Assembly (NCBI RefSeq): GCF_019279795.1
Contig: NC_056730.1
Span: 610,556,041 to 610,620,040, forward strand
Length of the DNA: 64,000 nucleotides
Source: Protopterus annectens
Lineage: Eukaryota > Chordata > Ceratodontiformes > Protopteridae
Reading direction: 5' to 3'
Made by a program: the position numbers and the translations under genes. Shown in pieces: positions 46,185 through 56,884 of this stretch. The notes beneath the pieces were generated by a model. It did no database searches, was not told where the DNA came from, and was given only the letters and a program-made list of their open reading frames with translations. How positions within the stretch are numbered: the stretch's first letter is position 1; each line of letters opens with the position of its first letter.

Positions 46185-48150
46185 TTTGCTAATGTCACCC
46201 ATTGCCGGTATGAACAACAGTGGGTTCAGAGCTGAACTCTGATGCATACCCAATCCCACTGGGAACCATTTTGTGAGTCCAATTGCTGTTCTTACTAGAG
46301 TCATTGGGTCTTGTAGATAGCTTGACTTAAGTTTGCCCATGTTTCTGGGACTTTGGACTATCACAGGACTGTTCAAATCAGCATTCTTAGCACCTTGTCT
46401 TGAGTCTAGGAATGCCCATTTGGACTCTTCCATCTTGTCTTGATTCATTGCAACTCTCTGTCTCATTGCAAACATTGGGTCAGTTGTGTAGCATCCTGAT
46501 CTGAATCTGAACTGCTCATCACCCATCTTATTTCTACTACTCTGTATATTTGCTTATAGTCACCCTGTCCAGACCTTTCATGCATTTGATTCCTTTTACT
46601 GCACACATTTCTGAATGTCTCCATTGTTCTTGTACACCGACACTAGTATGCTTATTCTACAGTCATACAGGACACACCTTTCTCTCCATACTGCTATGAG
46701 TATCCACAGAAACAATTTCTCTCCTAACTCACTCACCATCTTAACCATATTTGCCATGACCTCATCTGAGCCTGCTGCTTTCCTTGACTTCATTTTCCTT
46801 AGCACTGTTCTTACTTTTTGTAGGGTGGATTTGTCTTCTGTTGTCATAGACTGTGTACAGTTTTTGTGGCGGTTTCTTCATTCAGAAGCTGCTGGAAGTA
46901 CTCCTTTCATCAGCATTTGATGTTCTGTGGTGTAGTGAGCAGGTTGTTGGTGGCATCCCTTATGAAGAGTGTCTGATGACTGTCTTATTTATCTTTCTGT
47001 CTTTGCTTTTGCCTTGCAACCTGTAGAATTTCTTTTCACCAATTGCTGAATAACTTTCCAGAAGCTGCTAGAGTGCCTCTGCTGCCTTGTTCTTTGTTAT
47101 TGTAACTGCTCTCTTCTCCTGTTTGTTAGCCAACCAGTATTCCTTCTTAGACTGGTCTGTCTTTTCCATTTCTCACTTTTTCCTGCACCCTTTTCTTTCT
47201 TTTGATGACATTCTGGACTTCCGCATTCCACTACCAGCTTTCCTCCAGTACTTTATTTATTTCCATACCTGGCTCAGATGCATTTCTTTTCTAGAGTCCT
47301 CACACCTGCTGTTTTGAAGTGCTGCCATTCTTCTTCAACTCCACCTATTTCCTCTATGCCTTGAGGTGCTACTGCCCTGAGTATTTCCTTGAACTCCTGT
47401 GCTTTTTCTCCAGTCAATGTGCATGTCTTCAGCCTTATCTCTATTAACTTTAGAACCTTCTCTGACCATTGCTTGCAGCTAATTGTGGCAACCAGTGGTT
47501 TATGCTGTGGGCCAACTGTTTCGCTGGTGATGACTTTGCAATCTGTGATTGTATCCTAGTGCCCTTCATTACTAGGTGGAAGGCTGCATGAAATGCATGT
47601 TGGCCCCTCTTGTTTATGATATTGTAACTGTCTCTGTTTTTGAACCATGTGTTCGCTACCATCAAGCCATTTGCCAGACAAAAGTCTAGAACAGTCTCTC
47701 CTTTATTACTGTTGCCCCATCTATGTGGACCCAGACAGTCATCATATCCTCTTCTCTTTGTCCCTATATGTGCATTAAGTCCTCCATTATCAACTCTAAC
47801 TCATGTTATCTAGTAATTACTACAACTGCTGGCTAAATGCACAATTTTCCTGGCTACCCCAACCCTGCTCTGGGGCATAGGGTGAAATTATGAATACTGC
47901 CCTACCTTTACACTGAAGTCAGATTGCCATGAGACTGTCACTACTTATGATGACATCCCTTACTGTCTTATGTAGGTGCTGCCTATCCACAATTACCATA
48001 CCATTTCTAGTCTGTCCTACCCCTGAGTAGTATACTCTGGATCTCAAGTCAAGTGCTTTGGTGCAGTATCCTTCTAGCTTGTATCCTGGATGTCCAGCCC
48101 CCTCTTTACTATCATATCATCCACTTCCAACCTACATCCTGTCAATGGAG
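46185..48150 (-). mobile_element. Old RTE-type LINE remnant (RTE-3)
   Basis: A strongly decayed minus-strand LINE of about 2 kb. Readable blocks: endonuclease C-terminus MMVANTWFKNRDSYNIIN (47665), linker/RT start TVLRKMKSRKAAGSDEVMAN (46847) and ISILVSVYKNNGDIQKCVQ (motif 1 region), EQFRFRSGCYTTDPMFAMRQ (motif 2), WAFLDSRQGA (motif A remnant), VGLGMHQSSALNPLLFIPAM (motif B). It differs from RTE-1 and RTE-2 at most positions, so it is a separate, older lineage. No tail was identified; the RT is cut off after motif B near 46185. Confidence 0.7.
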
Positions 48151-48634
48151 TTATACTGAGTGTAGCAATCCTTAGTTCATATCTGGTTGGTTGATTGGTT
48201 TTACGTCTACCTTTTGCTCTATGGAGTGATTTTAGGTTACCCTACTTGTGCAACTGGAGACTGGCTGGCCAGTAGCTTATTGATCTAGTTCTAGTGGGCT
48301 TTATGGCAGACACAGATTGCCCAATCTCTTTACATTTATACTAACATAAACCTCATTCCCCAGTTCTCACCCAATCATCAGCACTAATTATCATCAGTCA
48401 CATAGCACATAATATCCTACAGTCTATATCCCTAACAATAAGTAACCCTTCTCCCTAAGCACCCTACTCCTTTTTCATGATATACCACTTACCAGACCTC
48501 TCACTCTATCTAACTTACCTACATCTAATACCTGTAAGTTATTCTTCTTCTTTTTTCTTTTGGCTGTTCCCGTTAGGGGTCACCACAACAGATCATCTGT
48601 TTCCGTTTCTTCCTGTCCTCTGCATCTTGCTCTG

Positions 48635-51330
48635 TCACACCAACGACCTGCATGCTCTCACCACATCCATAAACCTTATCTTAGGCCTTCCTCTTTTCCT
48701 CTTACCTGGCAGCTCCATCTTTAGCAACCTTTTCCCAATACATCCAGCATCCCTCCTCAGCACATGTCCAAACCAACGCAGTCTTGCCTCTCTGGCTTTG
48801 TCTGTAAACTGTCCAGTCGGGGCTGATCCTCTAATATACTTATTCCTAATCCTGTCCACCCTCATCACACCCAGTGCAAATTTTAACATCTTTAACTCTG
48901 CCACTTCCAGCTCTGACTCCTGCCTTTTTGTCAATGCCTGTCTCCAGCCCATGTAACATAGATGGTCTCACTACCCTCTTGTAGACCTTCCCTTTCACTC
49001 TTACTGGTACTCGTCTATCACAAATCACCCCTAACACTCTTTTCCACCCTGCCTGTACTCTCTTCTTCACCTCTCTTCCATACTCGCCATCAATCTGAAC
49101 TATTGATCCCAAGTATTTAAAGTCATCCACCTTCGCCAGCTCTACTCCATGCATCCTCACCATTCCTCTATCCTCCCTCTCATTCACACACATATATTCT
49201 GTCTTAGTCCTGTTGACCTTCATTCCTCTCCTCTCTACAGCATATGTCTCCTCAACCTGTTCCCTACTCTCACTACAGATCACAATGTCATCTACAAACA
49301 TCATAGTCCACGGGGACTCCTGTCTGATTTCGTCTGTCAACCTGTCCATCACCACTGGAAATAAGAAAGGGCTCAGAGCTGATCCTTGATGTAATCCTAC
49401 CTCCACCGTAAACACATCCGTCACTTCCACTGCAGATCTCACCATTGTCACACTTCCCTCGTACATATCCTGTACCATTCTTAAATACTTCTCTGCCACT
49501 CCCAACGTCCTCATACAATATCACAACTCCTCTCTAGGCACCATGTCATATGCTTTCTCTAAGTCCACAAAGGCACAATGCAACTCCTTCTGACCTTCTC
49601 TGTACTTCTTCATCAACACTCTCAGAGCAAACATCGCAGTATGCTGTATTTCTTTTCTCTTCTCTCATGTACTGTATTGTATTGTGGAGCTTTTCTCCCC
49701 GGGCCTCCGCTGAAAATGGACCTGTGTCCAGTCGGACTTTCCCGATAAACAAATGTAAAATAAATAAAACAAATAAATAAATCTGTAGTACTCTTTCCTG
49801 GCATGAAACCATACTGCTGATAACTAATCATCACCTCTCTTCTTAACCTAGCTTCTACTACTGTTTCCCATATCTTCATGCTGTGACTGATCAAATTTAT
49901 TCCTCTGTAGCTACTACAGCTCTGCGTATCACCATTATTCTTAAAAATCAGTACGAAAACACATTTTCTTCACTCCTCGGGCATCCTCTCTCTTTCCAAG
50001 ATTTCATTAAACAATCTAGTTAAAAACTCCACTGCCATTTCGCCTAAACACCTCCATGTTTCCACGGGTATGTAATCTGGACCAACAGCCTTTCCATTTT
50101 TCATCCTTTTCATAGCTATCCTTACTTCCTCCTTGCTAATCTGTTGCACTTCCTGATTCACTATCCCCACATCATCCAACCTTTTCTCTCTCTTATTCTC
50201 TTCATTCATCAGGCCCTCAAAGTACTCTTTCCATCTGCTCAACACACCCTCCTTGCTTGTGAGTGCATTTCCCTCATTATCGTTTATCACCCTTACCTGT
50301 TGAACATCTTTCCTAGCTCAGTCCCTCTGTCTAGCCAATCGGTACAAGTCCTTTTCTCCCTCCTTAGTGCCCAACCTTTCATACAACTCGTCATACGTCT
50401 TATCCTTGGCCTTTACCACCTCCCTCTTTGCCATGCATCTCATCTCCTTATACTCCTGTCTGCTTTCTTCATCTCTCTGGCAATCCCACTTATTCACCAA
50501 CCTCTTTCTCTGTATACTCTCCTGTACTTCCTCATTCCACCACCAGGTCTCCTTGTCCTCCTTCCTGTGTCCAGATGTCACACCAAGCACCTTTCTAGCT
50601 GCCTCCCTTACTAGTTCTGCTGTAGTTACCCAGCTATTCAGTAACTCTTCACTGCTACCCAGTGCCTGTCTTAACTCTTCCCTGAGCTCCACCTCACAAT
50701 CATCCTTTTTCAATTTCCACCATTTGATCCTTGGTGCTGCCCTCACACTCCTTCTCATCTTCTTGATTACCAACTTCATCCTACAGACCACCATTCTATG
50801 CTGCCTAACTTCACTTTCCCCTGTCACCACTTTTCAGTCTCCAATCTCCTTCAAACTGGCCCTCCTGCATAGGATATAATCCACCTGTGTGCATCTTCCT
50901 GCACTCTTGTATGTCACCCTATGCTCCTCCCTCTTATTAAAATACATATTCACCACAGCCATGTCCATCCTTTTCGCAAAATCCACTACCATCTGACCTT
51001 CTGCATGCATCTCCTTAAACCATATCTACCCATCAATTCCTCATCCCCTCTGTTCCCTTCACCAACATGCCCATTGAAATCTGCTCCAGTCACCACTTTC
51101 TCACCCTTGGGTACAGTCATCACCACTTCATCCAACTCACTCCAAAAATTTTCTTTCTCATCCATCGCACACCCAACTTGCGGAGCATATGTACTAAAAA
51201 CATTCATCATTACACCATCAATTTCCAGCATCATAAACATCACTTTATCCGACACTCTTTTCACCTCCAAAACACTCTTGGCATACTGTTCCTTCAGGAT
51301 AACCCCTACCCCATTTCTCCTCCCATCCAC
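48635..51330 (-). pseudogene. RTE-2 endonuclease + reverse transcriptase
   Basis: Endonuclease part (51330-50986): RRNGVGVILKEQYAKSVLEV, MMNVFSTYAPQVGC, VTGADFNGHVGEGNRGDEEL. Then RQHRMVVCRMKLVIKK (50830) and a linker with ETWWWNEEVQESIQRKR. RT: EEVRIAMKRMKNGKAVGPDY, YGFMPGKSTTD (then the L2 insert), [20 protein letters not shown] (motif B), MMFVDDIVICSESREQ (motif C as FVDD; RTE-1 has FADD), MKVNRTKTEYMCVNE, FKYLGSIVQIDG, and the C-terminus RRDAGCIGKRLLKMEL and GRPKIRFMDVV. Frames shift at several sites. The endonuclease nicks DNA to prime reverse transcription. Dead copy. Confidence 0.86.
49639..49781 (+). mobile_element. L2-like LINE 3' end inserted in RTE-2
   Basis: A 143 bp plus-strand L2 3' end (gagcttttctccccgggcct, ccgctgaaaatggacctgtg, then aaataaataaa) sits between 'acatcgca' and 'tctgtagtac'. 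RTE-1 carries the uninterrupted sequence (acatcgcatctgtagtgctc near 40160), so the exact insertion point is visible. At most 1 bp is duplicated. Confidence 0.9.
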
Positions 51331-51345
51331 ACCATGATACCCTAT

Positions 51346-52742
51346 GTTATTAATGTCATATATTTTATTCCCATTTTTTTTCCTTTGCCATTAATAAGTA
51401 CTGGTAATAATTTGCTATCTCAGTATATTTTTATCCAGTCTAACGCTGTGTGTACTACTACTACTACTTCTAACCTACCTCATCTGTTAGCACGATCTCA
51501 AAATTGCAAATATTGTCTCACCAAGTCTCACCAATGAATTCCTACAAGCCAATACCACTCGATATACAAATGCTCCCACTATAGTTGCTAGCCTTTAGTA
51601 TGATGCTCCATTGCTTTGTTACAAGTTCAAACCACTTAAATCACCCCAAAATAATACCTTTTGGTAAAATATCTTCAAAAACAAATCTAGGAATCTTATT
51701 TTGTCATCACTGGAGAGGATTGATTTAAGATATTTACCCTAACCCTGGTCTAAACTCTCACCACATAGACAAATCCAATACTACAAATCACACCAAGAGC
51801 AAAGCTAGAGAGGTTAATCATGGCATCCATGGCGAAAACACATAATAAAGGGTTATGACTGGTGACCTGATAAAAATTCTTTATAGTGCATGGAGCTTTA
51901 TCTGTTCCATATACTACTAGTTACAAAAAAACACTAAGAGTTTTGCTGGCTTTCAAAGCCATAAAGCACTTAGCAAGCACTGTCAGAAACAGAGTGTAAA
52001 ACATTCTTACAAAAAGTCTGGGACGCATTACTGGCACAAACAGCAGGCAGAAATAAATTGTTTTTTTATTCTGTCACTGTTGTTTGCTGGCCAGTACTGG
52101 CTGGTTTAACTGCCTAGTATAGTACCAAATCTTAACAAGTGAAGCAGGGAGTGCTTAACATTTCTTAAGAGTGGGTCTCTCACTATAGACGATGTGGCAT
52201 CCCTCCTCTAGGCCAGTGATCAAGGGGTCTCAACCTTCACCTTGACTAAACTAACAAAAAAAAAATAAAACTGTTATGAAAATGAAACTCTGTATGTTTA
52301 CCTTGTGGCTGCTCAGAGTACAAACGCCTTAAGTGACAGCTGCCTACAGGCTACAGAAGTTCAATTAATATCCACACCACTGCTCACCAGTATGTGACAT
52401 CCCTCCTCTGGGTCAGTGATCAAGGAGTCTCAATCTTCACCACAGACACTGGTGAGGGACATTCACTTGGAACAAAAATAGATGCACGCAGCATTTCCAG
52501 ATGCAGCTCTCTGCACCAAGAACAATTTCCCTTAAGAGCACACAGGAAACACACTTCCGTTCTGGGGCTAGGTTTCCCTGTCTTTCATGAGGCCCTAAAT
52601 AAGACTCAACACTGACCACAGCTGAAGAGTTGAGTCCTCAGCCGAGTGTTCCAAGCCAAGTCTTCCACCACTCTCTCTGTGAAACCAGTGCTTTGTGTCT
52701 CTGCTTCAAGGAGCTGAGAAACACATTCTGTGAGATTTGATT

Positions 52743-52745
<3 letters not shown>
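51346..52745. other. No recognised gene; one dispersed pair of 48 bp repeats
   Basis: Non-coding. A ~48 bp block (tgacatccctcctctgggtc ... agtgatcaaggagtctcaat) occurs at about 52192 and again, diverged, at about 52395. Nothing else recognised. Confidence 0.45.
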
Positions 52746-52808
<63 letters not shown>

Positions 52809-52815
52809 CACAAAT

Positions 52816-52866
<51 letters not shown>
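52746..52866 (+). repeat. (CA)n microsatellite
   Basis: Two long CA tracts with short interruptions (cgcacacacacaaatacagc). Thr-His or Val-Cys rich open frames across it are artefacts. Confidence 0.97.
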
Positions 52867-52867
<1 letters not shown>

Positions 52868-53092
52868 ATCTGGGAAAGGCTGGCACAGATTTACCAGCTA
52901 TGCCCCCTCTGCCCAGACCATAAGGTAGATACTGCCACCAGAACACTCCAAGTCAGCTACTCTAAGGCTATTGCCAGGGTATCCAGTTATAATTAGGAAA
53001 ATTAATACTAATACAAGTGATAGTGTTTGATCAATGCAGCAAGGCGTTCAGAAATGGCCATAGTGTCAGCAAATAAATACAAGTACTTGCAA

Positions 53093-53362
53093 AGGTTAAA
53101 ATATTCTCTAAAAGACCAGCCACAATAAAAAGTTTAAATATATTTAATAATAAACAATAAAAAAATGAAAGTACTAAATATCTATTAATAACAAACACCA
53201 GTGTTTCAGTCACAGGAAATATTAAATATAACACAGATTGGTAGAGTCATACAGATACAGAAAAACAATACTTAACTAATCTCACTATATTTTCCTGACT
53301 GATCTAAAGAATTACTGTCCCCTAGCTCACTTACTAGAGCAAGGCAAGATGACATGGGTATG
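53093..53362 (+). repeat. PLE left direct repeat (pseudo-LTR)
   Basis: Runs from ggttaaaatattctctaaaa through agtactaaatatctattaat to ttactagagcaaggcaagat. It matches the right copy at 56350-56608 at more than nine bases in ten by eye, with a ~10 bp length difference in an A-rich stretch. Confidence 0.85.
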
Positions 53363-53702
53363 TGTCAGATGTCAGATCCCGGAAGAGCAGAAAGATCGAA
53401 AGGGATAGGCTAGAGTATAGCCAGGGGTGAGCCTATCCTATACCGGGTAACGACGCACGAGGGCAGGGCCTTCTTAACGATGAACAAGGAACAATTAGCG
53501 ATGAAGACAGCAATGGACAGGAGAACCAGGAAAACCCTTTAGGACAAGGCCCATTGAGATGCTCGGAGCAGATACACAATTGCAATGTGAACCAGAATGG
53601 GCAGAGGCAGGAATAGAGGCGAGCGACCAACCATTATCCGAGGGCACAGAGGAGATAGTAGCTTAGAAGGGGGCTGGTTCTCAGCAACCGAATGATGAAA
53701 CA

Positions 53703-55259
53703 GTGATGGCTGAAAATGGGCCTTTAATTATTTTCAATAGAAAAGGTGACTTTAAACTATATAATTACACTGATAAAATATTTAAGATTGAGCACAATGA
53801 TATGTTGAGCAAAGGCTTGCATTTTGTTCCTACTGTCAAAACTCGACTGGAACATTTAACTGTTGAGTTTAAATTATTTTTGAGAAAATTAAATTTGTTG
53901 TTGTTTTTTCATGACACTAGTGGGGTGTATAAAATACAGGAACTAGTTCAGAGAAGCACATTTAACCCCCCTTTGCAGATGCCCCTAGTAATTTTTGAGA
54001 AGGTATGTGAGTTTGAATTTAAGAAACTATTGGAAGTTTTTTCTTCAGAACATAACTTCAATCTGACCAAAAGTGAAAGGAGCTTACTTAAGGAACTTTG
54101 CTCGGATAGGAGTATTAGAGTTATGAAGCCTGACAAGGGCGGGGAGATTGTGGTGATGACCAAAACTGATTACATTAACCATATGAATGGGATGTTGCTT
54201 GAAGATACTATGTATGATGAAGCATCTATTAATTTGGTCAATTTGTCTTATGTGAAATTAGATTATTTACTTAAAGACATGTTTTATCAAGGCGCGATTA
54301 GTTCAGATGAATACGATTTTCTTAGTTGTGCACACCCAGTGGTACCCTCTATTTTCGGCCTTTCCAAGATCCACAGAGACATTGTGGATCCCACTTTGAG
54401 GCCGATAGTTAATGCCTCAAAGGCTAAAATTCATTCCCTTGCCGGGTTCATTGATACTAAAATCAAGAAATGTTTAAATGTGCATTCTGAACTATGCAAA
54501 GATTCTTGGGATTTCCTAAGGAAAGTTGGAAAGATGGTATTTTTGGAGGATATCAGTTTTTTAACCATTGATGTGGTTAATTTGTTCAACGTCATTCCCC
54601 ATGATATCGGGATGGAATGGTTTCATGATTACATTGTTGCCACTGGTATGTTTTCAGATAATGATGTATATGTTTTAACCACACTTATGGAGACAGTCTT
54701 GAGTTGTAATTTTGTGTATTTTGAAGTCCAGTATTATCACCAAAAATATGGGGTAGCTATGGGGGCTTCATGTGCCCCCATTTTCTCCAATGTTATTATG
54801 CTGGAGTGGGAAAGGAGGTTCTTTGTTGGGTCCGTCTATCAGCAGCATTGGAATATGTATTGTCATTTTTTGGATGACATTTTTATTGCTTGGAAAGGGC
54901 CTGTTCATGAGATTAGCAACTTTGTTGAATATTGCAACTATACAACTACTTTTCTTAAATTTACTTATATCAGTCACTTGGATGTCATCCATTATTTGGA
55001 TGTTGAATTAAGAAAGGATTGTGTCAACAGAAGGTACACCAGTAACATTTTTAGGAAACCAACTTACTCCAGCAGTCTCCTTCATTTCACCAGTTGCTAC
55101 CCGTACCACCAAAAGAAGAGGTTGGTCAAAGGTCAGTTTGTCAGATTGGCCCATATTCTATCTGGGGATGAGATTTTTCATCAAGAGGGCGAAAAAATAG
55201 TAAGAATGCTAATAGCACGTGGCTACCCTAATCTGTTGGTACAACAGGTTTTTTTCTGA
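53703..55259 (+). CDS. Penelope-like reverse transcriptase
   Basis: A 518-residue open frame. Blocks in order: VMKPDKGGEIVVMTKTDYIN (RT1 region, about residues 139-158), CAHPVVPSIFGLSKIHRD and DPTLRPIVNASKAKIHSLAG (about 210-245), FLTIDVVNLFNVIPHDIGM (motif A, catalytic Asp), YHQKYGVAMGASCAPIFSNV (motif B), CHFLDDIFIAWKGP (motif C, LDD), VIHYLDVELRKD, IFRKPTYSSSLLHFTSCYPY and KRLVKGQFVRLAHI (thumb). The wording matches animal PLEs of the Penelope/Poseidon/Neptune groups. PLE RTs are related to telomerase RT. The ATG used is the first in frame; a Gln/Asn/Glu-rich stretch upstream (53500-53690) may be part of the original N-terminus. Confidence 0.87.
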   Translation: MMAENGPLIIFNRKGDFKLYNYTDKIFKIEHNDMLSKGLHFVPTVKTRLEHLTVEFKLFLRKLNLLLFFHDTSGVYKIQELVQRSTFNPPLQMPLVIFEKVCEFEFKKLLEVFSSEHNFNLTKSERSLLKELCSDRSIRVMKPDKGGEIVVMTKTDYINHMNGMLLEDTMYDEASINLVNLSYVKLDYLLKDMFYQGAISSDEYDFLSCAHPVVPSIFGLSKIHRDIVDPTLRPIVNASKAKIHSLAGFIDTKIKKCLNVHSELCKDSWDFLRKVGKMVFLEDISFLTIDVVNLFNVIPHDIGMEWFHDYIVATGMFSDNDVYVLTTLMETVLSCNFVYFEVQYYHQKYGVAMGASCAPIFSNVIMLEWERRFFVGSVYQQHWNMYCHFLDDIFIAWKGPVHEISNFVEYCNYTTTFLKFTYISHLDVIHYLDVELRKDCVNRRYTSNIFRKPTYSSSLLHFTSCYPYHQKKRLVKGQFVRLAHILSGDEIFHQEGEKIVRMLIARGYPNLLVQQVFF

Positions 55260-55559
55260 GGTTAGTGTTAAAAAGATGAATTTGGTGTAGAGACCCATAC
55301 TAAGGGACACTAATGACCAGATTAGTTTGAGGGGTGATGGTGGGGTTGACCCGAAGCCTGATTTTTTCAGGGCTTTCATTACCACCTTTTCTAATGAGCA
55401 TGTGGATATTGTGAACATTTTGAAAAAGAATTGGAATATTTATAAGTGTTTTAAAGGGGGTCTTAGAGTATGTAGGAATAGAGCCTAAAGTCATTTTCAG
55501 AAAGGGTAAATCTATGAAGAATTTTCTTGAAAGTGAGTGTAGTTACCACGCACCATTGA

Positions 55560-56024
55560 GTTTTAGGAGATGGGGCACCTATAAATGTGGTTCTTGTCCA
55601 CAGTGCCCCGCATTATGAAAGGGGATACCTTATTGGTTAATCACCAAATGATTAGACCTTGTTTTCATTGCAATTGTAATACCAGGGGCATTGTATATGT
55701 GGCCCAATGTAGGTAATGCCCTAATTTTTATGTAGGGAAAACACAGAGACATTTTAGGGACCGTATCTATGAACACACATTGGATATTAGGCAACATAGA
55801 AAGACCAATGCTTGGAAAAACATGTAGGACAGTTTCCTGACCATGAATTTTCATTTTTTGCAGTGGAGCAGGTATGTCAAAATCCCTGGGGTGGGCCATG
55901 GCAGGAGATATTGGAGCTTAAAGAACTGTTGTGGCAAATTAGGCTACAAGTACATAGTCCTCCAGGGCTAAATGATTACTGTAGCATCAGCAGTGTTCTT
56001 AAGTTGAGGTCCTATATTGTTTAG
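55560..56024 (+). pseudogene. PLE GIY-YIG endonuclease region (broken)
   Basis: Downstream of the RT, plus-strand frames give a Cys-rich lead-in (CPQCPAL, PCFHCNCNTRGIVYVAQC), then FYVGKTQRHFRDRIYEHTLD and FPDHEFSFFAVEQVCQ, ending near LNDYCSISSVLKLRSYIV. 'GIVY...YVG' plus the conserved Arg and Glu helix is the GIY-YIG nuclease fold; the CxxC lead-in is typical of PLEs. The coding sequence is spread over more than one frame, so the domain is not intact. Confidence 0.8.
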
Positions 56025-56174
56025 AGTTTCCACAAGGAACACATTAATATCAGGGGATTGTTCTCACTAATTCTGGCGTTTATATTTTGGCCTTTGTAAA
56101 AGTTTCTATTTTTTAAGTGCCTCTCTTTTTAAGGTGTAATCAGTTGATTGATCAGGTGGTGTTTTTATTTTAGT

Positions 56175-56250
56175 ACTTAAATGCGCTGGTTCTATTGTAT
56201 GGTAGATTCTGATGAAGTATTTGGCTATAAGCTAACAAAAGCACTTAATC
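56175..56250 (+). ncRNA. Candidate decayed hammerhead ribozyme motif in PLE 3' UTR
   Basis: CTGATGA at 56209-56215 is followed by a possible stem II (ttggct/agctaa with a 2-4 nt loop) and then 'caaaagcacttaatc', where hammerheads have a conserved GAAA. A flanking helix between ttaaatgc (56177-56184) and gcacttaa (56241-56248) has one mismatch. PLEs are known to carry hammerhead motifs near their terminal repeats. The GAAA core is not intact, and no clear NUH cleavage site sits at the expected place, so this would be inactive if real. Confidence 0.35.
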
Positions 56251-56349
56251 TACTGTGCGAACAAAAGGATTTTCTCCATTATTTGGTGTGGACCTGCTGT
56301 GTACACTTGGACCTTTTATTTTTATTTTTTGGTCTTTGTGTTTGGTTCC

Positions 56350-56608
56350 TGGTTAAAATATTCTCTGAAAGACCAGCCACAATAAAAAGTTTAAATATAT
56401 TTAATAATAAACATGAAAGTACTAAATATCTATTTATAACAAACACCAGAGTTTCAGTCACAAGAAGTATTAAATATAACACAGATGGATAGATTCATAC
56501 AGATACAGGAAAACAATACTTAACTAATCTCACTATATTTTCCTGACTGATATAAAAAATGACTGTCCCCTAGCTCACTTACTAGAGCAAGGCAACATGA
56601 CATGGGTG
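56350..56608 (+). repeat. PLE right direct repeat (pseudo-LTR)
   Basis: Runs from ggttaaaatattctctgaaa to ttactagagcaaggcaacat, in the same orientation as the left copy. The sequence diverges just after 'gacatgggt.tgtg' on both sides, which sets the outer limit. Confidence 0.85.
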
Positions 56609-56789
56609 TGTGGTCTTCTTTGTCAGGTTTCACAAACAGGCCGCCCTGTGACTTCTGTCACATCTAGTATTAAAGCATCATTTCAGTGCTGGCTTACAGA
56701 ATGACATCATATACATATGGTCATCTGATTCTGATTCCCACACTACCCCCTTTAGTAGAAACTGAACTAGAATCTAGCACATATGTGTT

Positions 56790-56790
56790 A

Positions 56791-56882
<92 letters not shown>
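56790..56882 (+). repeat. (CA)n microsatellite
   Basis: About 90 bp of CA dinucleotides with one interruption (cacagacaca). It lies 180 bp outside the PLE right repeat. Confidence 0.97.

Positions 56883-56884
<2 letters not shown>

Larger units (their letters stand above)
48541..51345 (-). mobile_element. RTE LINE, 5'-truncated (RTE-2)
   Basis: A 2.8 kb minus-strand RTE copy of the same family as RTE-1, extending further 5' into the endonuclease. Its 3' end on the sense strand is gaaaagaagaagaat, close to RTE-1. It is interrupted at 49639-49781 by a short L2 fragment, and truncated at its 5' end within the endonuclease near 51345. Confidence 0.87.
53093..56608 (+). mobile_element. Penelope-like element (PLE) with long direct terminal repeats
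   Basis: A ~3.5 kb plus-strand retroelement. It consists of a left direct repeat (53093-53362), a ~340 bp leader, an RT frame (53703-55259), a GIY-YIG endonuclease region (about 55560-56024), a 3' UTR and a right direct repeat (56350-56608). RT followed by GIY-YIG is the hallmark of endonuclease-bearing PLEs. Flanking direct repeats ('pseudo-LTRs') are a known PLE trait and do not make it an LTR element. The coding region downstream of the RT frame is broken, so it looks non-functional. It is probably the least repeat-obscured element in the window. Confidence 0.85.

Noticed and set aside
48477-48956. Plus-strand open frame of 159 residues resembling a membrane protein
   Set aside because: Antisense to the RTE-2 C-terminus; the hydrophobicity comes from reading the complement of charged codons.
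50144-51537. Several plus-strand open frames of 138-170 residues, hydrophobic and Ser/Leu rich
   Set aside because: They are antisense to the RTE-2 endonuclease and RT, which carry the recognisable motifs on the minus strand.
52606-52996. Cys-Val and Thr-His repeat proteins on both strands
   Set aside because: Translation of the (CA)n microsatellite.
53093-56608. LTR retrotransposon or retrovirus because of the terminal direct repeats
   Set aside because: The RT has Penelope motifs, a GIY-YIG endonuclease follows it, and no gag, protease, RNase H or integrase-like motif is visible; PLEs are known to have such repeats.
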